Source: Psilocybe azurescens (Eukaryota; Basidiomycota; Agaricomycetes; Agaricales; Agrocybaceae). From it: a stretch of 64,000 nucleotides of DNA. Position 1 is the stretch's first letter; each line of letters opens with the position of its first letter. Under the pieces are notes generated by a model. The model saw only the letters and a list, made by a program, of their open reading frames with translations. It was not told the origin of the DNA and did not search any database. Shown here one piece after another: positions 12,201-26,991 of the stretch. The position numbers and the translations under genes were made by a program. Where the stretch lies: NCBI GenBank assembly GCA_023853785.1, contig JAJIRX010000871.1:496001-560000 (forward strand), in the 5' to 3' direction.

Positions 12201-13490
12201 GCTACAGGTACGTTTCTCTTTGTCCTGATTCAAATGTATGCGCGTTTACGACCTTCTTCGTCTAGCTATGTTTAAATCTTTTCAAGAATGAGTTCATTGA
12301 AATTGCGACTAAACTTTCTGCCGTCGTCGCCTGTCGATGTTCTCCCACACAAAAGGCAGACGTCGCACGTCTGATTCGTGCTTTCACAAAGAAACGTGTC
12401 TGTTGTATAGGTGATGGTGGAAATGATGTCAGCATGATTCAGGCTGCCGATGTCGGTAAGTTTGTTCGGTATTCTTTTGTGAACGTGTTCTGACCGGGTA
12501 TGTTTTCCTTTCTATTTAGGCGTCGGTATTGTTGGCAAGGAAGGCAAACAAGCATCTCTTGCAGCTGATTTCTCCGTGACACAATTCTCATATCTCACCA
12601 AACTCCTGCTCTGGCATGGCCGTAACTCCTATCGTCGCTCGGCGAAGCTGGCCCAATTTGTCATCCACCGTGGCTTGATCATTTCGATCATGCAAGCCGT
12701 ATTTTCTGCCATATTCTACTTTGCGCCTATTGCCCTGTATCAGGGATGGCTGATGGTTGGATATGCGACTATCTACACCATGGCACCTGTGTTTTCGCTA
12801 GTCCTCGATATGGATGTTAACGAGGATCTGGCCTTGCTTTATCCTGAACTGTACAAGGAACTTACCAAGGTTGGTACCCACTTTTCTTTTCGTTTTGCGT
12901 ATCTGAGCCTGTGGTTTCTGTAGGGCCGTGCATTGTCATTCAAGACCTTCTTCCAATGGTTGATGATCAGTCTTTACCAAGGTTAGTATTTTTGTCTGTC
13001 GTATATGGTTTCATTTCTGAATGTTATATCTGATTCTTTAGGCTCTGCTATCATGATCATGTCTCTCGTTCTCTTTGAAAATGAATTCCTGCACATCGTG
13101 TCCATTTCATTCACCGCACTCATTTTAAACGAACTCATCATGGTCGCCCTGGAAATTACTACATGGTAATTAAGATTCTTTTCACCAGTTGTTTCTTTGC
13201 TTATCTTTCCACCCAGGCACATCTATATGGTCATCTCTGAAATTGTGACGTTATTCTTCTACATCATTAGTATAGCATTTTTACCAGCATATTTCGGTCA
13301 GTATGCCTCGCTGTCATATATATCTTTTGCTGAAAATTTCTTCTTTTCTTACTCAGATCTCTCTTTCGTTATCACCATTCCTTTCGCATGGAAAGTTGGT
13401 GTCATCGTCGCCATCAGCGCATTGCCATTATACATTTTCAAGCTCATCAAGAGACGGGTGGCTCCTGCTGCTTCAAGTAAACTACTATAG
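9214..13490 (+). CDS. NEO1: P4-type ATPase (phospholipid flippase), NEO1/ATP9 class
   Basis: Sixteen exons with consistent phases throughout give 1143 residues. P4-ATPases flip aminophospholipids to the cytosolic leaflet, and NEO1-class members act at Golgi/endosomes without a CDC50 subunit. An acidic, Arg-rich cytosolic N-terminus (to about residue 140) leads to the first TM block around [20 protein letters not shown]. The actuator loop contains the dephosphorylation motif [10 protein letters not shown]. The phosphorylation site [10 protein letters not shown] has its Asp at about residue 500 (codon at 11031). KGADVVM and MLTGDK lie in the nucleotide-binding region, and [11 protein letters not shown] in the hinge. 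The C-terminal TM segments end in SSKLL. Introns are 43-72 nt. The start at 9214 follows in-frame stops and gives a normal family length. No lesion seen. Confidence 0.95.
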
Positions 13491-13858
13491 TCGAAGGACA
13501 ATCGCTTGGACATAATTTAATACATGCAACTCATTCCAGTGCGGAGATGGACGAGGCCGTGGAATTGGTACCAATCAAGACCTTCAAAATCTCAGCGGCT
13601 TGGAGCATTCAATCTTATTTCACCTGCTGTCCGCTCTGGGTACATGAACTCCCTATTAACATAGCATGAGACTTCATGTTTGATGTGTACTCCCGCCATA
13701 TTGCCTTGGTTCAAATTCAAGATGTCGACTCGATTGCCCTTGTCGTTGCGTGCCAAACTGAAATTTCGTCCTCGTCAAATTCCGAGCTGAAGAAGAATGA
13801 AATTCTGGGGGTATTGACAATACTACATAATGCAGGAAGGTGTTGTTTCATACATTTC

Positions 13859-16161
<2,303 letters not shown>

Positions 16162-17061
16162 ATCGTCTGTGGGACACAGCAATAACGTCAGGAGAGATTG
16201 TCATGGACATGGTCGTGCAGACTTTATACAGCTCTGGAGGCCAGCCCCATGGGGTATGTGCTACCACCACCACCCCACTTCTTCCTTGATCGTGCAGGAC
16301 CATAGAAAAAATTCCTAAACTTAGGTGTGCAGCAAATGAGCACGGTTGCATGTGACCGTTCTTCCAAAAGACAGATCACTAAGCAAGGCAGAGAAAGAAG
16401 ACCCAATCATGAAAAACTCACTACAATTGGATGGGTGGAGGCCAATACCGTGCGACGCTGCTGCGTAGTATTAGTACATATTTGGCGTGGCACGGAGAGC
16501 AGCCAGACAGAGCGTGGGGCAGTCGAGCACAGGAAGAAAAAAGTGCTAAAGAGATTTTCCGATTTGAAAACAAAATCACGTTAGCCTCGGTTCCGACGGG
16601 TAATTCGACTTGATTGCTTTCCAGTAACAGACGGTTTAGATGTTCTTGTGAAGTTTAGCTCCCTTCAACAATGTTAACGGCTGTGATCTTCGAGCCCGCT
16701 ACAACAGAGTGCCATCCACATAATCGCAGCTTCCGAAATATATTCTCATGCATATGAAACAGAATAGATTTCTAAAACTCTCCCAAGTCAAAATTAGACG
16801 CCGGGGCGGAAGGGCCGACTCACCTTCGACATGTCCTAGGGGGTATCATTCAAGTTACTAATCCACCTACAAATACCTGACAGGTTCTCAAGCCATATTT
16901 TCAATGCAGAACATAAGAAGACAAAAGCACCTTTGTGAACATTCCAATAAAACATTCCAGACATTCCAAATAGATCCATCTCATCCTCATTCCGATCGAT
17001 ACTCTTTCATATCTTCCTCAAACGTTCTCCGAACCTATAAGGAAACACGACCACATTATCG
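16162..17061. other. intergenic region upstream of carboxylesterase
   Basis: About 0.9 kb between the esterase start and the M20 gene stop. No supported gene, RNA or repeat was seen; it should contain the esterase promoter. Confidence 0.45.
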
Positions 17062-19320
17062 TCAGCTTTCCTTGATGACGACAGAAGTGTAACAAAAGCC
17101 AAGTATGAAGTATGATTCACCCACCTCCGCAAAGAACTTCTCGTCCGTCAGCACTCTCACGCCAGCAGCGGCAAGGGCCTTGGAAACATCTAGCGTAGCA
17201 TAATGCGCTTCGATCGTTGCAGCAGAGGCTGCAAAGTCCCTGGTGTGGTTGCCGCCATTAATGACGGTCGGTATGGCTGGAGTAGAACAGTGATGAGATA
17301 AAGCGACTGGATGTAAAATATACTGACCAAACCCTGGGTGAAGAGATGGAAGGGCTAGAAAAACACGGGTGTTCAATATCAAGTAAATTTCTTCAAAGAG
17401 AGTCAATTTCTAACTGGCTTACCATATGTGATGGTGCCCTTCAAAATGAGGATTTAGCATAAAATATAATAAGATAACCTTCGAAATGACTGACGAAATC
17501 GGTTGAAGCGCTCTTGATGCCCCACTCGTAGTCTATTGCCCCATATTTATTGACAACAACGTTTGCCACTTCCGAGCCTACAAATGCAATAAAGATAAGC
17601 GTGTTATTTTTTTGAGTCATGACTTAGAGGTGGCAGAAGTGAGGTCAAAGTAACTGACCTAATGCCCGGTTCTGACGAATCTCCGACAAGCCCAACGGAG
17701 ATTCGATTGTGACTTCGCAGCCTGTGGCAAGAGCAGCGGCTCTACAACGATATCACCAAGACGAGGATCATCATCATCATCATGACTGCCTTGATCGATA
17801 AGCTTGAACGTATGCTGCTTACTTGAAACAAGGAAGGACTCGAGCCACGGCCTCTTTCAATTCTTTTACAGTTGGAGCTCGAACAAGACACCTAGATAAT
17901 ATCAGAACCAGCAATGTTCGATGTCGGAGAAAAACTACACTCTGAGAACTTACTTATACTTGGCGTGGTCAGGAATGACTGGAATTAGCATATCGAACAA
18001 ATTGAGGTAAGTCATCGCGGGTCTGGTGTTAAGTGAAAACATGAGAAGGGACGAACTGTTGACCGCCCAATCTTTCCCTTCGAATATTCCATGCACACGC
18101 ACGTTGGGCTTCAGTTGCTGACGCAAGGCAGAGATGTTGTTGTACGCTAGAACGGCCGCGTCTAACGCGTTCTTTCCTTCCCATGGTGAAAGAGCCGCAT
18201 GAGCACTGGTCGTAGTAGTCAGAGGATGCGGGTTTTAAGGATCAGACGGGCAGGATATGACGACAAAAGATGAAGAAACTGACGTATGCCCTCGATATTC
18301 TGCAGTGATTTGTTGGACCGCAAGACAGCCTGTCAAGCTTACCGAGCCTACAGGCCCTGGTGCAGGATGAGACCTAGAGCGTTGTCAGATACGCAATGAG
18401 GCTGTGAATGTATATGACGCGCATACATTAAGCAAATGTCCATTTCCTTATATGCGCCATTATTAAGGAGGATGACTTTGCCACCTCCGCCCTCTTCAGC
18501 TATCAAGCACAAAGGTTGAAGTTTTCTAAGCGAGTGCTATCGAAGGTCGGAACGAACCTGGTGTACCCAAAAGAATAATCTTGCCAGAGATATCGTGCTT
18601 CTCCATAGCAGCCTTGATGGCACAAGCAACAGCGACGCCTACGACACAATTTCGATAGGAGTGAATAATAGCCTTGTGGAACCAGATTGCATTTGCAAAA
18701 CACCCACCTGATATCCCTATCAGATTGTGTCCACAAGCGTGGCCGATGCCAGCAAGTGCGTCCATCTTCAACAATTCAGCCAAAACGATGTCAGTGTCAG
18801 CTAGTTGCGCGAAACAGAAAACACACCTCGGAGTTGATTCCAATAGTCCTTCCCCCGTTCCCTCGTTGAAAGGTAGCCTGCCATGCGGTTTTGAGATGAA
18901 AGTGCTTCGTCACTTGAAAACCGTGCTTGTCAAGGAAAGAGGTGTACACGTCGTGTGCGTGGCTTATTGTGTCCCCAAGTTCAGAGAACATATCCATATA
19001 GCATCATAGAACTGCTTACAATTCTTCAAATCCAAGTTCTGGGTGCGCTATAGGGGTTAAGCAGAAGTCAGCGCCATTTCTTCGCTCGCACAACTTGGTT
19101 TGAGAGCGCGACGCGCCGCGATCGTTTACGTTGATCGGAAAAACGCACCGTGTATTTCGAGACTCACTTCCCGCAGCTCCTTGTCGAGTTCCACAATCCT
19201 CTTCTCAATAGTCTCCAGGATATCAGGCCGATACACTTCACTTGATCCTGGATGGGATGGAGATGGTCGCTGATTATCGTCGGGGCGCCATACTACAGAA
19301 GGGGCTTGGGTTGTGCTCAT
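17062..19320 (-). CDS. M20-family amidohydrolase (PM20D2-like)
   Basis: Predicted metal-dependent amidohydrolase of the M20 family, closest in pattern to aminoacylase-1-like protein 2/PM20D2 enzymes that hydrolyse dipeptides or N-acyl amino acids. No signal peptide is seen, so it is probably cytosolic. More than ten short exons read without a break. The ATG at 19320 opens [11 protein letters not shown]; then [32 protein letters not shown] (the H-x-C-G-H metal site), [14 protein letters not shown] (catalytic/metal Glu pair) and [20 protein letters not shown] (dimerisation and substrate His) follow. [35 protein letters not shown] and [13 protein letters not shown] complete the C-terminal half. 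The last exon ends either after a 54-nt intron or by read-through, at the same TGA (17062-17064). The gene is co-directional with the esterase. Confidence 0.88.
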
Positions 19321-20087
19321 GTTAGGCGAGAAGTTGCTTTGTGGAAGTTCACAAGTTCAACTTTGCCAGGTCAATGACGTTGACCAGGAAGAAATGAGGC
19401 GTAGGGACATTTTCAAGTGCCGAATAATGCGCTAACCAGGTCATTCGGTCGGGCTTGTCAATCGACTGGAGCATATGCCTCTTAATAGGGGCGTGAGAAT
19501 TAAGGAAATCTAAGATAATTAATCTATTTATAGGCATCGCGTTAGTAAGGATCGCGTCGACCATTGGTATTGTAAAGACCAGCTTTAGGATCGGGTATGT
19601 AGCGGTAGATACATATCAAACAAAATCACGCAAATGCTACATTGTTGTTGAGTGGAGAAGATTGATTGAAGATTAATGCAAAGCAAAACGAGAAAAGCTT
19701 GAGAAAAGCGAGAATGCGCTAGAATGATATTTGATGGCATCTTATCTTATCTGTGTGCAAGTGCCGCTAATGCCGCCGCGCAGGCATTCTTCAATGCCAT
19801 TTTGTTTGATACTGAACCAAGGGATTTGCTCAGAACCTAACACGAACAAGATTCTACCATTAATATCTGACTCAGAATTCAAAGTTTACCCTCCAACTCC
19901 TAGCGTCTGGCCGAGCAAGTACGAGTTCTATTCATTTCCTGTTCTTCAGTTTGATGTCATATGCTCTTGCACGCATTTAACTATCCTATCCAGAAACCCT
20001 AGGTTGACAGTCTTCTGCTTCAAAATCTATAGTAGATGAATCAATAAAGACACAATACTCTACAATCTACGGGACCCCACATACACA
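19321..20087. other. divergent intergenic region, M20 gene / Golgi pH regulator
   Basis: About 0.77 kb separating two divergent gene starts. A 71-codon ORF (19564-19349, minus) has no recognisable family. No repeat or RNA seen. Confidence 0.4.
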
Positions 20088-22316
20088 ATGTCCACTACAA
20101 CCGGTGTAGAGACCGCAGTCCTCACTTTAGCAAGGTTCGGCCTACCTACGTATCATACTGCGCGCTCTCGAACTCAACCAGCTCGGATTTCTCAGATTCT
20201 CTCTCTTCTATGCCTGCCGCAAATACCTCCTGCGCACTCTCTACTCCGACCTCAAAAGTCTCTCTGTGACAGCCACCCCAGGCACGCCCAATCCCTCCAG
20301 CCCCACCAACGTCCTTTTTAACGCCAGCTCAAACGGAGGAGACCCCGACGATGTAGAGCTCGACGTCCTTCCTCCTCCGACTACCTACACACCCAAATCA
20401 GCCAAGTTCTCCCTGGAAGACACTACGTATCTGCACACCGCTGTGTCGCGTATCATATTCTCGTGGTGTTTTGCGGAGAGCTGTATGATGTTCTGTCTAC
20501 TCATGCTACAGGGAGCAGGCATATTCTCTGCTGGGTGAGCTTCTCAGCATACTCAATGATCCACTGTTGTATTCTAATTCTCCTGTTTTGATAGTACACG
20601 TTTGCTGAACTGGAAGATATCCCTATTCATCCTCATGTCCGCCATCCTCGTCATCATACCACTATCAATATCACTACTGCTGTCCATAGGAACCAAAGGT
20701 AATGTCGTTTTACAACATACCAGAAAACTACAACATGCTCAACTCCATTCCACAGATGGTTGGGCACTCCGAAGTGTCATAGGCGCTCGCGCCATCCTGA
20801 GCCTTATACCAGTCGCGCTCTATCTCCTCGCTCTCTCATATATCCCCCTGCCTTCTTCACTGGCACCAGCAGATACGCTGACAGCCTCACTCTCTCGACT
20901 CATCGTGTTAGGGACAATTGTCCTTGGGCTCCTCTCGGGATTCGGAGCCATAAGTAGCTCGTGGCAGTTTTTACCATTTGGCTCACGTTCGCAGTGCGTT
21001 TCATGCATTCCTCGATAACATACCGTAAATAAGACTCACGTTCGCTTACACCAGGAGTGTACCATCAGATAGAGACGTCGATACCGCCCAATATGCCCTG
21101 ACGAGTATTAGAAATGACCTGCGAGATAGGAGAGCAGAGGCTGCTCGAAGACAGGGATCAACCGTCAGTCTTTCTTGCTTTTCCCATCTAACCACCTTTG
21201 ACCACCCAAACATAGCAGACCGACAGCTCCTGGTTCTCCCGTGTCGGCGCATCCTTCCGCGGATCCGACAGTCGTGAGTCCCATAACGACGCATCTCGTC
21301 TAATTAATAATTAACAACGACCCGCGAAAATCTACTCAGTCGCCCAAGAGATCCACGGCCTAGAGGCACTCGAATACCAGATGAGCCGCAACCTCGAGGC
21401 GCTGCGCGAGCGGTACACGTCCGCCAAATACGCAGGCACCTTCCGCGGCCGGATATTCAACGTCGTGGGGAGGATCTTCATGGTGTATTGCGTTATTCGT
21501 GTTATAAGTGTGCGTCTCCTTTCCCTTCTCTTCCTCCTTCTCCTTCCCCACCCCCATCCCTCTCCCTCTGCAAAACCGTATCCGTACTAAAAAATTGTTT
21601 TACTTTCGCACAGTCCATCTACAACGTCATATTCCTCCCCGCGCGGCGCGCCTCCTCGTCCACCACATATCCCGATCTGATAACGGACCTCCTCGCCTAC
21701 CTCCTCGCGCACATATCCTCCCTCCAGATCAACACCGAGGACCTCGCCTCGTTCTCGCGGCAGATCAGCCTCTTTCTGGTGGGCATCATCATCCTCAGCA
21801 GCATCCGCTTAGTATTGCGAGGCGCGACGAGGGTGCGTTTTTTAGCCTTTATTCTATTTCTTTTATTTACGGAGTCTTATCATGATGTCTATCTATTTTA
21901 TTTTATTTTTGCAACGAACAGGCACTGCATGTTACGAGCAGAAATCTAGCAGCATCGCTCATGCTCCTCGTCCTCGCACAAATCATGGTGCGCACCCTCT
22001 TCCTGTCCTCTCATCTATCCTCCTCTCATCGTCCATCCATCCTCCACCCATCTTCCATCCATCCCCACAGGGCATGTACATGCTATCCACCCTCGTCCAG
22101 ATGCGCTCCTCCTTCCCCCTCCCCCCTCCCCCTCCCTCCGGCGGCAGCGGCGGCGGGGGCGCGGACGGAGTCACCCCCGAAAACCTCTTCAGCACGATCC
22201 CGCAATATGAGCTCTTCGGCGCGCTCTTCGACTGGTCGTTCCTCGTCGCAGCGGGCGTGTCCGTGTTCGTGCGCTGGGGCGCGGAGCGCGTCAATGGTCC
22301 GCACGAAATGGACTGA
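20088..22316 (+). CDS. Golgi pH regulator / ABA-GPCR-type multi-pass membrane protein
   Basis: Ten exons give 536 residues with all phases consistent. Family members (GPHR/GTG) are nine-TM proteins of Golgi/ER membranes tied to anion conductance and lumenal acidification. The start at 20088 leads to TLARFGL, then a 46-nt intron (20150-20195) and FYACRKYLLRTLYSDLK, the conserved N-terminal segment. TM helices follow at about 20600-20700 and 20760-20990, then a charged region and the ABA_GPCR block: DLASFSRQISLFLVGII, then LVLRGATR, and MYMLSTLVQMRSSFP. The C-terminus has QYELFGALFDWSFLVAAG. A Pro/Gly-rich insertion (about 22115-22175) interrupts the last block and is missing from the duplicate copy at 29.1 kb. 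Confidence 0.88.
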
Positions 22317-22982
22317 ACACTGAATGGATGAAAATGAAACAGTTAAAGGGATACTTGGGTGTAAGAGGTAGTGGTAGTAGAGTGTAATCTATCATTTGTA
22401 CGTGGTTTAGCATCTCAACATACATAGAGTATAACTTGAAATCCGGCGTCGTAATCGTCTTGTTCAGCTTGTTTTCGATTCATCTCAAGGTTGTTTATTT
22501 CTTATAACCTCCTTCATTAAGTGCTTCCACAGTGGCAGAAAGATGAAAGATGACTTTGAAGCTCAGAACAGGGTGTAGGATGTATTTGCCTTGTCATTTA
22601 GTTATGCGAGATCGATCCATAAAACGAAAAGAAAAGAAACAAAGTAAGTAAGTAGGGAAAGGGAAAGGATAGGAGATAGGAGATGTACATATGCGCGAAG
22701 GTCGACGATTGATAGGCAGAAAAATTGAACTGAGCGGTATCATGAATGGTATGGGAGATGGGGTTGATGCGTATGGAAAGCGAGTGACGATAGCGATGTG
22801 AAAAGTGAGAATGAGATGAAAAGTATTAAGACAGGAGACACCGAAGCAGGCAAAGGCGAATGATATTCTATCAACCCCAACAGAATAACGTCCGATAAAT
22901 GAGAGCATGACCACAGGGAGGGAATACCGAAAGAGACGACGAGAGCCCAGAAATAAAGAGACAGAAATACAGAGAGACGGAG
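21860..22982 (+). repeat. segmental duplication, copy 1
   Basis: From the intron at about 21860, through the last two exons of the Golgi pH regulator gene and about 660 bases of 3' flank, this stretch is nearly repeated in the same orientation at 28871-29932. Shared landmarks include ATTTACGGAGTCTTATCAT at the left edge and AGAAATACAGAGAGAC at the right edge. Scattered substitutions and small indels separate the copies, so the event is not brand new, or the two are diverged alleles. Confidence 0.85.
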
Positions 22983-23599
22983 GACTTCTGTAGTTGACCT
23001 ATCCTTGATGCTTGCTTGAGTTTGTATGTTATGTACTGTCGCTTAACCCTCTCGTCCCCAGAATTTGATTATTGTAGGGTGACATAACACGTCGCATGTA
23101 CATAAGTCATATGCATGATGCCTATACAACGGATGGAGGCAAGTCATGATTGACTCTGGCTAGGACAAGGCACTCTGATTTAAGAAGCAGACGTTAGCAT
23201 GTTGATGGCCCCCTGATGTTTCAGTCAAAAGGAAGAGCAGCAATCGCAGCATAAGTTCGGGTGTGAGCAAGGTCGTACTTGCATACTTGGAACGCGCAGG
23301 TGGGGCATGCAGAAAGGAGTGGATGTAATAGTATACAAATGTATGATCACTCTCCTGTTTACGACCCTTCTGCGTCTCGACCCAGTGATTAGAACCCAAT
23401 GCAAATTTTGAACGAATAGTACACTCATCCGAATATAGCCCGCAAGGAATGATTGATCGAGAACAGAGATTTGGCCAATAACTGTGAGAGTGTGGATGTG
23501 TAGGGGTAAGTAGCTGGGATGGATAAATTTACGACGAGAACTCCTCGCCTCCAGGATAGTAAAGAAATGGATGCAGGTGTCTGACGACCCCTTAATCTC

Positions 23600-24034
23600 T
23601 CACAAAACAGAAAGTCTAAGAGTTTCAGTTCTGCAATACGCTCCCTCCCTTTCATTCTTCCTGCTCTTCAGCTCTAGCACCATCACCCTGTTCCGCATCT
23701 GCATCCCCTTCTCCCACACTATCTCCTTGCCCTTTCTCCCCTCCATCAACAGACCCTTCAAGCTCAAGCGTAGCATACCCTGGCGGCGGCGATCCCCAGG
23801 CGCGGGGGGGGAGTAGAACCATGAGTGCGTGCTCTTGCTTTTGGGCTTGCTCCTGCTATTGGGGTTTCCCCTCGCGTTGGGTTTGGATTTACTTGCGTCT
23901 ATGCTCTGACCCGTGTGTTTGGAACTGGAACCGGAAGCAGAGTACGATTTCGGTGTGATCGTGGTCGTAGTTGGAAACGGCAACGGCAATAAAGTACTCC
24001 ACGACGACGAAGCTGCTGTTGCCGCTGTGAGCAT
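23600..24034 (-). CDS. small basic protein of unknown function
   Basis: A 144-codon ORF with ATG at 24034. The N-terminal half is Ser/Thr/Pro-rich, then a Lys/Ser-rich stretch, then a more structured block (WFYSPPAPGDRRRQGMLRLS followed by EIVWEKGMQMRNRVMVLEL). The ordered C-terminal block is the reason to believe it is real. I do not recognise the family. The start is uncertain: the frame stays open upstream to about 24124 with no ATG, and an upstream exon is possible. Other-frame ORFs here are less convincing. Confidence 0.35.
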   Translation of the reverse strand: MLTAATAASSSWSTLLPLPFPTTTTITPKSYSASGSSSKHTGQSIDASKSKPNARGNPNSRSKPKSKSTHSWFYSPPAPGDRRRQGMLRLSLKGLLMEGRKGKEIVWEKGMQMRNRVMVLELKSRKNEREGAYCRTETLRLSVL

Positions 24035-24646
24035 GATATACGACGCAGAAGAGGGTGGAGACGAGGATGAGGGCGAGGAAGGGAGGATATCGACGCCCCC
24101 GCCCCGGATCCAGAGCGAGTGCAAGCTCCAAGCTGCGAGTCGAAGCTACTTCTGCGCGAGCTGGAGGGATTGGTTGATTGGGAGTCCATCCGAACACACA
24201 CATGAGCAGTGGGTCGAGTAATCACAGCTGTGTCTCCTTCTCCGTCTCCGTATTTCGCCCATCCACGTCTGCATACGCTGATATTGGTGTTGTTGGCACA
24301 AATGCGAATACGGGAGCAGCAGCAGCCTTTCGTGGAGAAGAAGTAACTTTAGGTGGCTAGGAAGATGAAGGATATTAAGGGTTCAATCTCCTTTTAAGGA
24401 TGCGTGCCTAACTTAACCACCCAAACATAACCGGGATCAGTAAGGAGAGGTTTCAGGGATAAGGGACGAAGTCGTGTATTAGGAGACAAAACGCAGTGCA
24501 GTCGAAAAGATAAGATTAAACAAGAGATAATCAGTAAGCAAGGAATATACCGGATCGTCACACGGATACAGTAATACCTCTCTTGATTAAGACATCACGT
24601 GTTTTGGTTTTGTCATTACGGTCACGTCTCTTCTTCCCCCCTCATC

Positions 24647-25925
24647 ATGGCTGCAACTGCTCGTCCTGCAATCCAAGTATATGCGTCGTTCCCTCGCGTC
24701 GTCACCCTTGATGGCGCCCTCAACCTTGATGCTGACAATTGGCAGTGGGTCCAATGCCTCGCACTCCCACTTGAGCGCCTCGAAGCACTCCACTTCTCAT
24801 CCAAGCCGTACAAATGGATCCGCTATGCAATCGCAATCATCGTTGGAGCAGAGGGCGATCTTTCGTCTAGGTCCGACTCTCTCGATAACATGGACTACAA
24901 TGCTGGCCTCCCCACCTATTCTGCGGCATTATATTATCACACCAGCGACGAGGAGAAGCAAAGAATGTTCCCGGTCGATCCTAACATTGCGGGCACAAGC
25001 GTCACTTCTAGTGTTGCAACCACTCGCAGGGCTCAACTCCGGTCGAAAGCTGCAGTGCGGGATGGAAACCGATGCGTTTTGTCAGGGATGCCGGAGATAT
25101 TCTGCGATGCCGTCCACCTCCTCGCTCACAGTAAAGGCGATATTGTATGACACTCTTACTCTCATTCTATCATCGCTCACTATTGCAATGGCGGAAGTAC
25201 ATCTCGATATACACTCAACGTCGTAGTAGAGATCCTGCCCGTGATGACGTTATACAGGACATCGATAGCATCCGCAACGGCCTCTTGTTGAACAAGCTCA
25301 CTCACCTCGGGGTAGGTGAACACATTGCATTCTTACCAGTGCGTGCCGCTTGTATGCTACCCAATCGATGTCTGATTGTGTTCATAAGTAGACGCCGAAC
25401 TTTGCTATGGTCACGTCCGACATCGACCCCACCGCATCAGCACTAGAGAAAAGGTGTACCGCACATCTCTTCGAACCAACACTCCCAAATTTTCTCGGCC
25501 CCAATGCAATCCCTTCCGGTACAGCACTCCGGGTTTCTGATACTCCTGACTGGCCCCCTGCGATTCTCTTTGACGCCGTCTACGCTAGCACAGTCCTCCA
25601 CCATTTTGGAACTCAGGCACTAAAGAGGCAGGTCACTGAGACCTGGAACACCACTTTTTACCCCGACGGGGTCACAAATCAGGCACATGCGGAGAAGAAG
25701 GCAAGGGATGATTTAAAAGATGCCACTGCAGAGAAGGTACATCAACAAGCTGGCCGCGCTGTCCCCGACACCTTTGACATGCTCTTGGCCCTGCCATATA
25801 TCTTGGTGCCACCGAACGAGCTACAGGCTACCTTGAGAGAAGCTAAGGAAAAGGCGGCTACGGCGGAGCAGAGGCGTGTGAAGGAGAAAGTTGACAGTTG
25901 GAACAAGCAAGTCACTGCTTCATAA
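24647..25925 (+). CDS. HNH-nuclease-domain protein of basidiomycete type
   Basis: Three exons (24647-25144, 25198-25338, 25392-25925) give 390 residues with intact frame. The core RRAQLRSKAAVRDGNRCVLS followed by AVHLLAHSKGD matches the HNH_2 pattern found in many uncharacterised basidiomycete proteins: Cys of the first strand, then the A-H-L...H-S-K-G-D metal-binding His region. IDSIRNGLLLNKLTH follows, as expected for this domain. The N-terminal 140 residues and the Lys/Glu-rich helical C-terminus are outside the domain. Members occur in large, fast-evolving families with unproven function; nuclease activity is only inferred. ATG 24647 was preferred because the frame upstream (to 24599) begins with a non-ATG codon. 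Confidence 0.75.
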
Positions 25926-26991
25926 CTGGCGCGCAATATTGTTACGTGGTGGGCATACGAGTTCTGTATTTTATTTTCCAACTTTCAGTATTTTCCCTAC
26001 CCCTTTAATTCTGTTCTACTCCAATATCCTAAGGCGACTCTAACCCCAGCTCTGAGAAGTGATGCTGTAGGTTGTATTCAAGCTGTACTCCAGCGTCAAT
26101 AATACTTGAGACTCGATGACGTCACGCTATGTTACATTGACAGGCAATTTGACGTTGAGGTTAGGTGTTACCGGTTATCAGTTACCAGTTACTAGTTAAC
26201 CAATATGATGAAGCAGCTACGGAGTCAACCAGCGCATACTTGTCTGTATGCTCAGACTATGATCGTCTTGGAAGATTTCTGACAGTTCTTTGCAGCACAC
26301 GACTTTTATCATCTTTCCGTTTCAAACGGATAAAATAAATGATCGTGGCTCCCAAATCCAAGAGAGGGTGGTGGACGAAGCTTTAATCGGCCCATGCAAA
26401 GCCATGGACGTGGTGAATAGAGGCGATAAGACTTCAAAGGAGACTGAGCACTAGCGTATAACCCGCTAAATTTGTACTGGCTGCAATATGATCAGCTATT
26501 TCATGCCGAAGAGAAACAGCAAGCTAGGGTTGTCAACAGAACAAAATTTATCAAAGCTCCTGGAGTTCATCTAATCTTCGGTCTCGGGTGGCCTTTCCGA
26601 CTGCGCTTTCATTGAAGGAGTAGATGGATTCCTGTAAGAGAGGTAATTCTGACAGCGTCACTTCAACCGCCGCCGACCTTACTGTTTTCTGAACTCTAGG
26701 ATGACCTTGGCTCTTGTACTATCAAGTTAGGTACGGACGTATCATCGAAGATAATAATATTTATTGATAGCAGCTCGCCGTACTCCCACTGATCGCAACT
26801 CGAATATTTTGAAATGACGACCAGCGACATCGCATTCTCAAAAGTTTAGATGATATCGAAATCAGTATACAAGAAACTGTAACACAATACGTCCATTTGA
26901 ATCAAAGATAGAGTCTGTACCCACACAATTGCAAGAATAGAACTCCTTGATATCTTCTCTAGTCTTATCTTATATTTATCAACAGCTACCT
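25926..26991. other. intergenic region, no gene seen
   Basis: About 1.07 kb with no ORF of note on either strand. A short run of near-repeats (GTTATCAGTTACCAGTTACTAGTTA, 26174-26198 approx.) is the only pattern noticed. It separates the convergent HNH and PCNA genes. Confidence 0.5.

Noticed and set aside
17769..17784. ATCATCATC simple repeat as a microsatellite of interest
   Set aside because: Only five units, inside an intron of the M20 gene; nothing unusual.
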